From contig DVND01000105.1 of assembly GCA_018714645.1 (NCBI GenBank), forward strand, positions 1 through 12,087: a DNA stretch of 12,087 nt, given 5' to 3'. Below the pieces are notes generated by a model. It did no database searches, was not told the origin of the DNA, and saw only the letters and a program-made list of their open reading frames with translations. Both the position numbers and the translations under genes were made by a program. Within the stretch, counting starts at the first letter, position 1. Every line of letters starts with the position of its first letter. Below are positions 1 to 7,218 of the stretch, piece by piece. Source of the DNA: Candidatus Avimonoglobus intestinipullorum. Lineage in GTDB: Bacteria; Bacillota; Clostridia; UBA1381.

Positions 1-102
1 TTGGGACAAGGTCCTCATGTGAAAAATAAGCTGTGCAGTTCCCCTTTTTCGGGACGCCGCTAAAAACGGCCTGCGCGCTTCTTTTCCGCGTTATCAATTG
101 TG

Positions 103-118
103 CCGCCGCAAGCGGCGG
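103..118. other. GC-rich inverted repeat in the pgk leader
   Basis: A perfect 7-bp inverted repeat (CCGCCGC, AA, GCGGCGG) lies 31 nt upstream of the pgk start. As RNA it would fold as a 6-bp stem with a CAAG tetraloop. No T-run follows, so it is not a standard terminator. It could be a 5' leader stem that affects pgk mRNA stability or marks a processing site; that role is inference. The rest of positions 1-148 shows no recognisable gene: one frame closes with TGA at 20-22 and another with TAA at 61-63, so the tail of an upstream gene may be present but cannot be identified. No clear promoter is visible, consistent with pgk being transcribed from further upstream. Confidence 0.4.
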
Positions 119-148
119 GAAATCAAAATAACTGAAGAGGTGTGTAAC

Positions 149-1345
149 ATGCTAAACAAAAAAAGTTTGGAAGATATCGCAGTCAGCGGCAAGCGCGTGC
201 TGGTCCGGTGTGACTTTAACGTGCCGCTGGACGAAAACCGCAACATTACCGACGAGACAAGGATTGACGGCGCGCTGCCGACGATCCAGTACCTGATGAA
301 AAACGGTGCAAAGGTGATCCTCTGCTCCCATCTGGGTAAGCCCAAGGGCGAGCCGAAGCCGGAATTGTCCCTGGCGCCGGTTGCAAAAAAGCTGTCTGAA
401 AAATTGGGCAGAGAGGTTGTATTTGCGGCGGATGCGACGGTTGTAGGCGAACATGCGAAGAAAGCGGTTGCCGAGATGAAAGACGGCGACGTGGTCTTGC
501 TGGAAAATACCCGCTACCGGGCGGAAGAAACCAAAAATGAAGACGCGTTCAGTAAGGAGCTGGCGTCCCTGGCGGATGTTTTCGTCAATGACGCGTTCGG
601 CACGGCGCACCGTGCGCACTGCTCCAACGTGGGCGTGACAAAATATCTGGACACCGCCGTTGCGGGGTACCTGATCCAGAAGGAAATCGAATTTTTGGGG
701 AATGCCGTGAACAATCCGGTGCGTCCGTTTGTGGCGATCCTGGGCGGCTCCAAGGTGTCCTCCAAGATTTCTGTCATCAACAATCTGCTGGACAAGGTGG
801 ATACGCTGATCATCGGCGGCGGCATGGCGTACACATTCATGAAGGCCAACGGCGAAGAAGTGGGCGATTCCCTGCTGGAGGCGGATTACCTGGACTATGC
901 CAAGGAGATGCAGGAAAAAGCAAAAGAGAAGGGCGTAAAGCTGCTGATCCCGGTGGACACTGTTGTTGCAAAGGACTTTTCCAACGATGCGGAGCATAAG
1001 ACCGTCGGCCGCGGCCAGATCGAACCCGGCTGGCAGGGGCTGGACATCGGTGAAAAAACCATTGCATTGTATAAGGACGCGGTCAAGGATGCAAAAACGG
1101 TGGTTTGGAACGGGCCTATGGGCGTGTTTGAGATGCCGAATTTTGCAAAGGGCACCAATGCCATCGCGCAGGCGCTGGCGGATATCGACGCGGTGACCAT
1201 CATCGGCGGCGGCGACAGCGTGGCGGCGGTCAACCAGGCCGGCCTGGGCGACAAAATGACCCATATTTCCACAGGCGGCGGCGCTTCCCTGGAATTCCTG
1301 GAAGGCAAAGAACTGCCGGGTATTGCCGCGCTGAACGATAAATAA
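149..1345 (+). CDS. pgk: Phosphoglycerate kinase
   Basis: Cytosolic glycolytic enzyme that transfers the acyl phosphate of 1,3-bisphosphoglycerate to ADP, giving 3-phosphoglycerate and ATP. The 398-residue product has the usual bacterial length. Family signatures are in order: RVLVRCDFNVP (residues 16-26, substrate-binding N-domain), HLGKPKG (61-67), the basic substrate-site segment around R156 and H157, GGSKVSSK (199-206), GGGMAYTF (223-230), the nucleotide-site NGPMGVFE (321-328), GGGDS (353-357) and TGGGAS (376-381). The start at 149 is chosen because GAAGAGG (134-140) lies 8 nt upstream and the protein then begins MLNKKSLEDI, typical of the family; an in-frame ATG at 98 would add 17 residues with no homology-like character. 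It is the first recognisable gene of a pgk-tpiA-gpmI cluster, with tpiA starting 15 nt after its stop. The neighbours gap (upstream) and eno (downstream), frequent in such clusters, are not seen here. Confidence 0.98.
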   Translation: MLNKKSLEDIAVSGKRVLVRCDFNVPLDENRNITDETRIDGALPTIQYLMKNGAKVILCSHLGKPKGEPKPELSLAPVAKKLSEKLGREVVFAADATVVGEHAKKAVAEMKDGDVVLLENTRYRAEETKNEDAFSKELASLADVFVNDAFGTAHRAHCSNVGVTKYLDTAVAGYLIQKEIEFLGNAVNNPVRPFVAILGGSKVSSKISVINNLLDKVDTLIIGGGMAYTFMKANGEEVGDSLLEADYLDYAKEMQEKAKEKGVKLLIPVDTVVAKDFSNDAEHKTVGRGQIEPGWQGLDIGEKTIALYKDAVKDAKTVVWNGPMGVFEMPNFAKGTNAIAQALADIDAVTIIGGGDSVAAVNQAGLGDKMTHISTGGGASLEFLEGKELPGIAALNDK

Positions 1346-1360
1346 TGGAGGATATGAGAA

Positions 1361-2113
1361 ATGGGTAAATATATCATTGCCGGGAACTGGAAGATGAACA
1401 AGCTCCCGTCTGAAACATATGATTTTGTAAAATCCGTTGCAGAGGCGACCAAGGATGCATCCTGCGAAGTGGTTTGCTGCACGCCGTTTGTCTGCCTGCC
1501 AGAAGCGGTGCGGGCCGCAAAGGGCACGCATGTAAAAATCGGGGCGGAAAACCTGCATTTTGAGGATAAGGGCGCGTTTACAGGAGAGGTCAGCGCGGAT
1601 ATGCTGTTGGATTTAGGTGTACAATACGTCATTATCGGCCATTCGGAACGCCGGGAGTACTTCGCGGAAACGGACTGTACTGTTAATAAAAAGACCAAAA
1701 AGGCGCTGGAAAAGGGGTTAATCCCCATCGTCTGCGTGGGCGAAAGCCTGGAGCAACGGGAACAGGGCGTGACCATGACGCTGATCACCAACCAGATCAA
1801 AGCGGCGTTTGAGGGCATTGACGCAGCGGGTGCGAAAAAAGTAGTTATCGCATATGAGCCGATCTGGGCCATTGGCACCGGCAAGACCGCAACCGCCGAA
1901 CAGGCGGAGGAAGTCTGCGCGGCAATCCGCAAGGTGCTGGCAGAGCTGTATTGCGATAAGTGCGCCGGGGAAATCACCATCCAGTACGGCGGCAGTATGA
2001 ATGCGGGCAATGCGGCGGAGCTGCTGTCCAAGGGCAATATCGACGGCGGCCTGATCGGCGGCGCGTCTTTGAAAACAGCCGATTTTGCGGCAATCGTTGC
2101 AGCGGCGAAATAA
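1361..2113 (+). CDS. tpiA: Triosephosphate isomerase
   Basis: Interconverts dihydroxyacetone phosphate and glyceraldehyde-3-phosphate; a cytosolic TIM-barrel dimer in known members. The product has 250 residues, the normal length. Visible active-site elements are N9 and K11 in GNWKMN, the electrophilic H94 in IIGHSERR (91-98), the catalytic base E166 in AYEPIWAIGTGK (164-175, which includes the mobile loop 6), and the phosphate-binding YGGS (209-212) and GGLIGGASL (229-237). GGAGG (1347-1351) lies 9 nt before the ATG. The gene follows pgk by 15 nt and is followed by gpmI after 64 nt; that longer gap holds a perfect hairpin (2126-2153). Co-transcription with pgk is very likely. No key residue is missing and there is no sign of transfer. 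Confidence 0.98.
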   Translation: MGKYIIAGNWKMNKLPSETYDFVKSVAEATKDASCEVVCCTPFVCLPEAVRAAKGTHVKIGAENLHFEDKGAFTGEVSADMLLDLGVQYVIIGHSERREYFAETDCTVNKKTKKALEKGLIPIVCVGESLEQREQGVTMTLITNQIKAAFEGIDAAGAKKVVIAYEPIWAIGTGKTATAEQAEEVCAAIRKVLAELYCDKCAGEITIQYGGSMNAGNAAELLSKGNIDGGLIGGASLKTADFAAIVAAAK

Positions 2114-2125
2114 GGGCGAATTGTT

Positions 2126-2153
2126 GAGATTCTCCGTTTTTGCGGAGAATCTC
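2126..2153. repeat. 11-bp perfect inverted repeat between tpiA and gpmI
   Basis: Positions 2126-2136 (GAGATTCTCCG) pair perfectly with 2143-2153 (CGGAGAATCTC) around a TTTTTG loop. The right arm is followed by TTGTCACAAA rather than a run of T, so it does not look like an efficient intrinsic terminator. It ends 11 nt before the gpmI ribosome binding site. In the transcript it would form a stable stem between two cistrons, which elsewhere can set RNA processing, 3' protection of the upstream message or partial attenuation. The structure is directly seen; its function is inference. Confidence 0.75.
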
Positions 2154-2164
2154 TTGTCACAAAT

Positions 2165-2170
2165 AGGAGG
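2165..2170 (+). promoter_or_regulatory. Ribosome binding site deciding the gpmI start
   Basis: A full AGGAGG lies 7 nt before the ATG at 2178 but only 1 nt before the in-frame ATG at 2172. The spacing favours 2178, which gives the family-typical N-terminus MSKRPIALIILDGYG. Confidence 0.85.
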
Positions 2171-2177
2171 AATGAAG

Positions 2178-3728
2178 ATGTCAAAAAGACCAATTGCATT
2201 GATTATTCTGGACGGCTACGGCCTGAACGACGCGACGGAAGGCAACGCCATCAAAGCCGCGAAGCAGCCGCATCTGGACAAGTATTTTAAGGAAAACCCC
2301 AACACCATCCTCTATGCCAGCGGCATGAGCGTGGGCCTGCCGGACGGGCAGATGGGGAATTCCGAAGTGGGGCACACCAATATTGGCGCAGGGCGCGTGG
2401 TGTACCAGGAATTGACCAGGATCACCAAGTCCATCGAGGACGGCGATTTCTATTCCAATGAAGCATTGCGGGGCGCGGTGGAAAACTGCAAACTGCACGA
2501 TTCCGCCCTGCATTTGGTGGGACTGCTGTCCGACGGCGGCGTGCACAGCCATATCGGGCACCTGTTCGGCCTGATCGAGCTGGCGCGCAAGAACGATTTG
2601 AAAAAAGTTTATATCCACTGTGTGATGGATGGGCGCGACGTGTTCCCCACGTCGGGTGTGGAGTTCATTAAGCAGTTACAGGAAAAAATCAAGGAAGCGG
2701 GCGTAGGTAAAATTGCAACCGTGATGGGCCGGTATTACGCCATGGACCGCGACACCAACTGGGACCGCGTGGAAAAGGCATATAATGCCATGGTGTTGGG
2801 CGACGGGCACCGGGTGGCAGATCCGGTGGCGGCAGTTTTGGAATCCTATGAAACAAAGGATGAAAACGGCGCATTGCTGACGGACGAATTTATCATCCCC
2901 ATGGTGGTGACGGAAAATGGCGCCCCTGTCGGGAAAATCTGCGCCAACGATTCCGTAGTCTGCTTTAATTTCCGCCCCGACCGGGCACGGGAAATCACCC
3001 GCACGCTGGTGGATGCAGCGTTTACGGGCTTTGGCCGCACCTTTATGCCGCTGTATTATGTGTGCATGACCCAATATGACGCCGATATGCCCAACGTCCA
3101 TGTGGCGTTCAAGCCGGAAACGCTGAAGAATACGTTTGGCGAATACATTGCCAGCAAGGGCTTGAAACAGCTCCGCATTGCGGAGACGGAAAAATACGCC
3201 CATGTGACGTTCTTCTTCAACGGCGGCGTGGAAAAGGTTTATGAGGGCGAGGACCGGAAGCTGATCCCCTCCCCGAAGGTGGCGACCTACGATATGCAGC
3301 CGGAGATGAGCGCCTATCTGGTGGCGGATGCCTGCGTGGAATTGATTCATGAGGACAAATACGACTGTATCATCCTCAATTTCGCAAACTGCGATATGGT
3401 GGGCCACACCGGCGTGCTGGAAGCGGCTATCAAGGCCGTGGAAGCGGTGGATGAATGCCTGGGCCGCGTGGTGGATGCGCTGCAGGCGAAAGACGGCATC
3501 ATCCTCATTACGGCGGACCACGGCAATGCGGACTGCCTGATCGACCCGGTGACCAAGGGCGCGTTCACGGCACATACCACCAACCCGGTGCCGCTGATTG
3601 TCATGGGCGCGGGGGATGTGAAGCTCAACCGCGGCAAGCTGGCCGACATCGCGCCGACCATGCTGGATTTGATGGGCTTGGACAAGCCTGCGGAAATGAC
3701 CGGCGAAAGCCTGATTGTGAAGGATTAA
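2178..3728 (+). CDS. gpmI: 2,3-bisphosphoglycerate-independent phosphoglycerate mutase
   Basis: Metal-dependent cytosolic enzyme of the alkaline phosphatase superfamily that isomerises 3-phosphoglycerate and 2-phosphoglycerate. Its 516 residues match the usual size of about 510. By comparison with the characterised Bacillus enzyme, the metal ligands are D12, S62, D447 and H448 for one site and D406, H410 and H466 for the other. S62, in NSEVGH (61-66), is also the phosphorylated catalytic serine. Substrate-site residues visible are H123 (GVHSH), D153 and R154 (DGRD), R185, R191, the FRPDRAR segment (265-271) and K339. The inserted phosphotransferase-type domain spans roughly residues 75-310. 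It is the last gene of the glycolytic cluster, and a strong terminator begins 2 nt after its TAA. Using the Mn-dependent type of mutase fits a Gram-positive anaerobe. The start is set by AGGAGG at 2165-2170. Confidence 0.98.
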   Translation: MSKRPIALIILDGYGLNDATEGNAIKAAKQPHLDKYFKENPNTILYASGMSVGLPDGQMGNSEVGHTNIGAGRVVYQELTRITKSIEDGDFYSNEALRGAVENCKLHDSALHLVGLLSDGGVHSHIGHLFGLIELARKNDLKKVYIHCVMDGRDVFPTSGVEFIKQLQEKIKEAGVGKIATVMGRYYAMDRDTNWDRVEKAYNAMVLGDGHRVADPVAAVLESYETKDENGALLTDEFIIPMVVTENGAPVGKICANDSVVCFNFRPDRAREITRTLVDAAFTGFGRTFMPLYYVCMTQYDADMPNVHVAFKPETLKNTFGEYIASKGLKQLRIAETEKYAHVTFFFNGGVEKVYEGEDRKLIPSPKVATYDMQPEMSAYLVADACVELIHEDKYDCIILNFANCDMVGHTGVLEAAIKAVEAVDECLGRVVDALQAKDGIILITADHGNADCLIDPVTKGAFTAHTTNPVPLIVMGAGDVKLNRGKLADIAPTMLDLMGLDKPAEMTGESLIVKD

Positions 3729-3729
3729 T

Positions 3730-3761
3730 AAAAAAACAAGCGGTTATCCGCTTGTTTTTTT
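3730..3761 (+). terminator. Rho-independent terminator after gpmI
   Basis: The core stem CAAGCGG (3737-3743) pairs with CCGCTTG (3748-3754) around a TTAT loop. It is extended by an A-run (3730-3736) paired to a T-run (3755-3761), giving a perfect 14-bp stem overall. It starts 2 nt after the gpmI stop and closes the pgk-tpiA-gpmI transcript. The A-run on the left means it could also work on the minus strand, though no minus-strand gene reaches it. Confidence 0.95.
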
Positions 3762-3762
3762 G

Positions 3763-3791
3763 TTTACATTTTCTAATGATTATATTATAAT
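3763..3791 (+). promoter_or_regulatory. Sigma-A-type promoter of the secreted-protein gene
   Basis: TTTACA (3763-3768) and TATAAT (3786-3791) are separated by exactly 17 bp; the -10 is a perfect consensus and the -35 differs at one position. Transcription would start near 3798, leaving a leader of only about 16 nt before the ATG at 3814. The -35 begins one base after the T-run of the gpmI terminator, so the gene is insulated from glycolytic readthrough yet has its own strong promoter. Confidence 0.85.
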
Positions 3792-3813
3792 AGAGGAAAA
3801 GGAGGCGGATAGG

Positions 3814-4770
3814 ATGAAAACAAAATGGATTTCGGTTCTTCTATCCTTTATTTTGTTGCTGTACACATCCTCGTATGCTGCGCCATACCAGCAATTGGAG
3901 GACAATCAATATACAGGGACGGAAGTAATAGAAGAATCATTTACACAACAGATGCTGCTTTCAGCGCTGCGAAAGGTATCCACCATTGAGGAATTACAGC
4001 AGTTACTTATAGAACATGTAGATTTGCTTGGGCTGGAAGGGGTGGATCAGGAATACGGTTGTACGGCGTATCAACTCTACACAGAACGCCTCAGTGATGC
4101 GGGGCGTGAAGAAGTACGCAACGTAATGCCGGCCGCTTTCAAACGCGCTTTTGCAGAACAGGCATTGTGTGCAGCTATTCCGGAACTGCCATTGTCCGAT
4201 ATAGAAACAGTACTGCTGGATAATGCGGCATTTATCGGTTTTGATGCGGAGCGATATTGCCGGTTGGATGAAACTAAACGGAAACAATTGAATACAGATA
4301 TCAAAAATATACATTTCCAGAATTTAAACGATTTGCAAAGTTGGATTCAGCACAACCTCTCATCGAACAACATCGGTAGTAGTGGCGGCGGTGGTAGTGG
4401 CGGTGGCGGTGGAATCATAGGAACACCTACACTTATAAAGCCCGTTATTTTTCATGATATTGTAATTACTGCCTTGGACGGTACACCGCTGGAGACACCG
4501 TTGGATGGGCAAAGGGTCAAACTAAATATCTGCCTTGAATTGCATCATAGGGTGGAACAAATGCCAATGATATTTGCTGCTGTATATGACGCTACAGGGC
4601 GGCTTGTGGAGCTGCACTCCATTCCGATCGAACTTCCGGTATATGCTGGAATGCCCTTTATTTCCGAAACCCCGGTAACAGTTGCTACAGATGGTAGCAT
4701 ACGTGTTTTTGCAATTGAAAATTTTGAAACGCTGACGCCTTGTGCCGAACCATTTATGATAACATTCTAA
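3814..4770 (+). CDS. Secreted protein of unknown function with Gly-rich linker
   Basis: I do not recognise a named family. The 318-residue product starts with a signal peptide: MKTK, a hydrophobic stretch (residues 6-17), and a likely cleavage after A22 (SYA before AP). Residues 43-182 are predicted mostly helical and seem to contain two related units: EELQQLLIEHVDLLGLE (59-75) aligns with SDIETVLLDNAAFIGFD (128-144), each followed by a Tyr-containing, Lys/Arg-rich helix. A Ser/Gly linker (189-200) then leads to a C-terminal domain (about 208-318) that looks beta-rich, with VYDATGRLVELHSI (257-270), a pattern I associate with beta-sandwich modules of clostridial exported proteins. There are no LPXTG, S-layer or membrane anchors, so it is probably released or held non-covalently. 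AGGAGG (3800-3805) sits 8 nt before the ATG. The codons are more AT-rich than in gpmI. It is monocistronic between its own promoter and terminator. Confidence 0.85.
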   Translation: MKTKWISVLLSFILLLYTSSYAAPYQQLEDNQYTGTEVIEESFTQQMLLSALRKVSTIEELQQLLIEHVDLLGLEGVDQEYGCTAYQLYTERLSDAGREEVRNVMPAAFKRAFAEQALCAAIPELPLSDIETVLLDNAAFIGFDAERYCRLDETKRKQLNTDIKNIHFQNLNDLQSWIQHNLSSNNIGSSGGGGSGGGGGIIGTPTLIKPVIFHDIVITALDGTPLETPLDGQRVKLNICLELHHRVEQMPMIFAAVYDATGRLVELHSIPIELPVYAGMPFISETPVTVATDGSIRVFAIENFETLTPCAEPFMITF

Positions 4771-4802
4771 TAAAAAAGCTTCCCAACCGGGAAGCTTTTT
4801 TA
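4771..4802. terminator. Bidirectional terminator between convergent genes
   Basis: GCTTCCC (4778-4784) pairs with GGGAAGC (4789-4795) around an AACC loop, flanked by a six-A run on the left (4772-4777) and a six-T run on the right (4796-4801). Read on either strand it is a GC-rich stem followed by a T-run. It fills the whole 32-bp gap between the stop of the secreted-protein gene (4770) and the stop of the aldo/keto reductase on the other strand (4803), so it ends both transcripts. Confidence 0.95.
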
Positions 4803-5810
4803 TTACAGGAATGTTTGAAAATCCGCATAATTCCGTTCCAGCAATGCGGGCGTGTCCAGCCCGTAGGGGCATTTGCTCTTGCATTGCCCGCAGTGGAGGC
4901 AATCCTCAATTTTGCGCATCTTCTCCGCCCATTCCTCTGTCAGATAGACCGACAGCGGCGCCCGCCGCAAGAGCAGGCTCATCCGGGCGCAGTTGTTAAT
5001 TTCAATGCCTGCCGGGCAGGGCATGCAGTAGCCGCAGCCGCGGCAGAAATCGCCGGAAAGGGCAGCCTTGTCCTGTTCGATCTGGGCGCGGAGCTCCTCC
5101 GTCAATGCGGGCGGCTGCGCCTGGAATGCCAGGAATTCATCCAGCTCTTCCTTCCGCTGGATGCCCCAGATGGGCGCCACATGGCTGTATTGCGCCATAA
5201 ACGCATACGCCGCGGCGGCGTTGGTAATCAGCCCGCCGGACAAGGCTTTCATGGCGATGAACCCAATATTTTTTGCCGCGCACTGCTCCACGAGTTCCTC
5301 ATCCTCCGGTGATGCCAGATAGGAAAACGGGAACTGGAGCGTATCATACAGCCCCGCCGCCAGCGCTTCCCTTGCAATCGCCAGCCGGTGGTTGGTGATG
5401 CCGATATACCGTATTTTCCCCTGCCGCTGCGCTTGTTCCATGGCCTCGTAAAGGCCGGTGCCGTCGCCGGGCTTGGGGCAGAAGGCAGGGTTGTGGAATT
5501 GGTAAATATCGATGTAATCCGTCTTTAACAGCGTCAGGCTGGTCTCCAAGTCCTTCCAGAAATCAGCAGCGCAGACAGCACCCGTTTTGGTGCTGATGAC
5601 GACCTTATCCCGCACCTGGGAAAGCGCAGCGCCCAGCTTTTCTTCGCTGTCCGTGTAAAACCGGGCGGTATCAAAATAGTTGATACCGTGATCAAACGCC
5701 TTTTGCAGCAGGTATACCGCGTCCTTTTTAGAAATCCGCTGGATTGGCAGCGCGCCAAAGCCATTTTTGGAAACTTCCAGCCCCGTCCTTCCCAATGTAA
5801 CAGTCTGCAT
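4803..5810 (-). CDS. Aldo/keto reductase with C-terminal 4Fe-4S domain
   Basis: The 335-residue product joins an NAD(P)H-type aldo/keto reductase barrel (about residues 1-235) to a ferredoxin-like tail. The catalytic tetrad of the superfamily is present: D47 (FDTA), Y52, K75 (STKTG) and H106 (QFHNP). The tail carries two cysteine sets, C256/C259/C262/C265 (CRGCGYCMPC, with C274 nearby) and C304/C307/C310/C314 (CLHCGQCKSKCP), which fit two [4Fe-4S] clusters. Such fused reductases are common in anaerobes; substrates are mostly unknown, and electron transfer between the clusters and a nicotinamide or carbonyl substrate is inference. The start at 5810 has AAGGAG 7 nt upstream and gives MQTVTLGRTGLEVS, the standard beginning; an ATG at 5837 would overlap the upstream gene. 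It lies 17 nt after the glmM stop, so it is probably the second gene of that operon, and ends in the shared terminator. Confidence 0.92.
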   Translation of the reverse strand: MQTVTLGRTGLEVSKNGFGALPIQRISKKDAVYLLQKAFDHGINYFDTARFYTDSEEKLGAALSQVRDKVVISTKTGAVCAADFWKDLETSLTLLKTDYIDIYQFHNPAFCPKPGDGTGLYEAMEQAQRQGKIRYIGITNHRLAIAREALAAGLYDTLQFPFSYLASPEDEELVEQCAAKNIGFIAMKALSGGLITNAAAAYAFMAQYSHVAPIWGIQRKEELDEFLAFQAQPPALTEELRAQIEQDKAALSGDFCRGCGYCMPCPAGIEINNCARMSLLLRRAPLSVYLTEEWAEKMRKIEDCLHCGQCKSKCPYGLDTPALLERNYADFQTFL

Positions 5811-5827
5811 ACGCTCACTCCTTTGTA

Positions 5828-7177
5828 TCATCCGCAAATTTTTTCAATCAAATCCGCCAATTCTTTTGCCTTTTCTGAAATATACGCCTGATCCGCGCCC
5901 TCAATCATCACGCGCACCAGCGGCTCCGTGCCCGACGGGCGGATGAGCACCCGTCCCGCCCCGGCAAACTCCGCTTCCAATGCGGCAATCGCCGCGGCGA
6001 TTTCGGGGAATTCCATATAGCGTTCCTTGTTTTCCAGCTTCACATGGGCGTTGACGAGCACCTGGGGCAGGACGTTGACGATGGACGCCAGCTCCGACGC
6101 CTTTTTCCCCGTCTTTTTCAGCACGGACAGGAACTGTAGCGCACTCACAAGGCCATCGCCCGTGGTGTTGTGCTCCAAAAAAATGATATGCCCGGACTGC
6201 TCGCCGCCCAGCACGTAGCCCTTATCCAGCATCTCCTCCAGCACATAGCGGTCGCCCACCTTGGTTTTGGGGATATGGATGCCCAATTTTTCGCCTGCGA
6301 TAAATAAGCCCAGATTGCTCATGACCGTGGCCACGAGGGTGTTTTTCTCCAGCTTGCCCTGCTCCATCAAGTGCTTTGCGCACACAGCCATAATCTGGTC
6401 GCCGTCGATGAGGTTCCCGTTTTCGTCCACCGCCAGCATCCGGTCGGCGTCGCCGTCAAAGGCGATGCCCACGTCCGCGCCGATGGAGGTGACGTATGCG
6501 CACAGGCTCTCCATGTGTGTAGAGCCGCACTGGTGGTTGATGTTCACGCCGTCGGGGGTGTTGTGGATGGCTTCCACATTGGCGCCCAGCTTGTTCAGCG
6601 CTTTGAAGGCGGTCTGGTAGCTGGCGCCGTTGGCGCAGTCGATTGCCACTTTCAGGCCATCCAGCCGCGTGTCGACGGTGGAGATGGCAAAATTGACATA
6701 GTCCTCCACCGCGTTATGGTTGGCGCTGACATATCCCACCGCGCCGTGGGTGGGCAGATGGTCCAGCGTTTTACGGCCTTCTATGTAGTTCTCGATCTCA
6801 TCCTCGATCTCATCCTTCAGCTTATAGCCCTCGCTGTTGAAAAACTTGATGCCGTTGTATTCGCAGGGGTTGTGGGATGCGGAAATCACCACGCCCGCAT
6901 CCGCCTTATAAAGCCGTGTCAGATACGCCACCGCCGGCGTGGGGATCACGCCCAGGGGGATGACCTTCGCCCCCATGGAGCACAGGCCCGCCGTCAGGGC
7001 GGCCTCCAGCATGTCGCCGGATTTGCGCGTATCCTTTCCGATCAAAATCCTTGGCCTTCTCGCCGCGGCTTTCGTCAGCACATAGGCGCCGCTCTGCCCG
7101 GTTTTGAATGCCAGCTCCGCCGTCAATTCCTTGTTCGCAATCCCGCGGATGCCGTCCGTTCCGAATAATTTGCCCAT
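5828..7177 (-). CDS. glmM: Phosphoglucosamine mutase
   Basis: Converts glucosamine-6-phosphate to glucosamine-1-phosphate, the precursor of UDP-GlcNAc for peptidoglycan and wall polymers; cytosolic. The 449 residues match the GlmM length. The protein starts MGKLFGTDGIRG, diagnostic for the family. The phosphorylated serine is S101 in VISASHNP (97-104), the Mg-binding loop is DGDADR (241-246), the sugar loop is GGEQSGH (324-330) and the phosphate-binding loop is RPSGTEP (413-419). GEQS rather than GEXS variants of hexose phosphomutases, together with the GTDGIRG start, supports GlmM over ManB/Pgm. I chose the ATG at 7177; the frame stays open to an ATG at 7210, but the extra 11 residues are not family-like. 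An AAAGG lies 11 nt upstream, a slightly long spacing. It is transcribed from a good minus-strand promoter at 7219-7247 and followed by the aldo/keto reductase. Confidence 0.97.
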   Translation of the reverse strand: MGKLFGTDGIRGIANKELTAELAFKTGQSGAYVLTKAAARRPRILIGKDTRKSGDMLEAALTAGLCSMGAKVIPLGVIPTPAVAYLTRLYKADAGVVISASHNPCEYNGIKFFNSEGYKLKDEIEDEIENYIEGRKTLDHLPTHGAVGYVSANHNAVEDYVNFAISTVDTRLDGLKVAIDCANGASYQTAFKALNKLGANVEAIHNTPDGVNINHQCGSTHMESLCAYVTSIGADVGIAFDGDADRMLAVDENGNLIDGDQIMAVCAKHLMEQGKLEKNTLVATVMSNLGLFIAGEKLGIHIPKTKVGDRYVLEEMLDKGYVLGGEQSGHIIFLEHNTTGDGLVSALQFLSVLKKTGKKASELASIVNVLPQVLVNAHVKLENKERYMEFPEIAAAIAALEAEFAGAGRVLIRPSGTEPLVRVMIEGADQAYISEKAKELADLIEKICG

Positions 7178-7218
7178 ATTGAAAACAACCTTTCTCAAAC
7201 ATTTATACATTGTTATTC

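Noticed and set aside
1..70. Possible tail of an upstream gene and two weak 4-bp hairpins
   Set aside because: Only a few codons are visible before the stops, too little to assign, and the hairpins are too short and lack a T-run.
152..1558. Long open frame on the minus strand opposite pgk and the tpiA start
   Set aside because: It is the mirror of the strongly biased codons of pgk; its product is low-complexity-like (rich in His, Arg, Gln), shows no family motif and spans two unmistakable genes.
895..2199. Long open frame on the minus strand across pgk, tpiA and the gpmI start
   Set aside because: Ser/Ala/Pro-rich product with no motif, lying over three real genes and their intergenic signals; a codon-bias shadow.
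2676..3575. Open frame on the minus strand opposite gpmI
   Set aside because: His/Arg-rich shadow of a complete, motif-bearing gpmI; no ribosome binding site.
4381..4413. GGC/GGT-rich stretch as a simple sequence repeat or expression-tuning tract
   Set aside because: It stays in frame and encodes a Ser/Gly linker between two domains; codons are mixed, so it is not a clean slippage tract.
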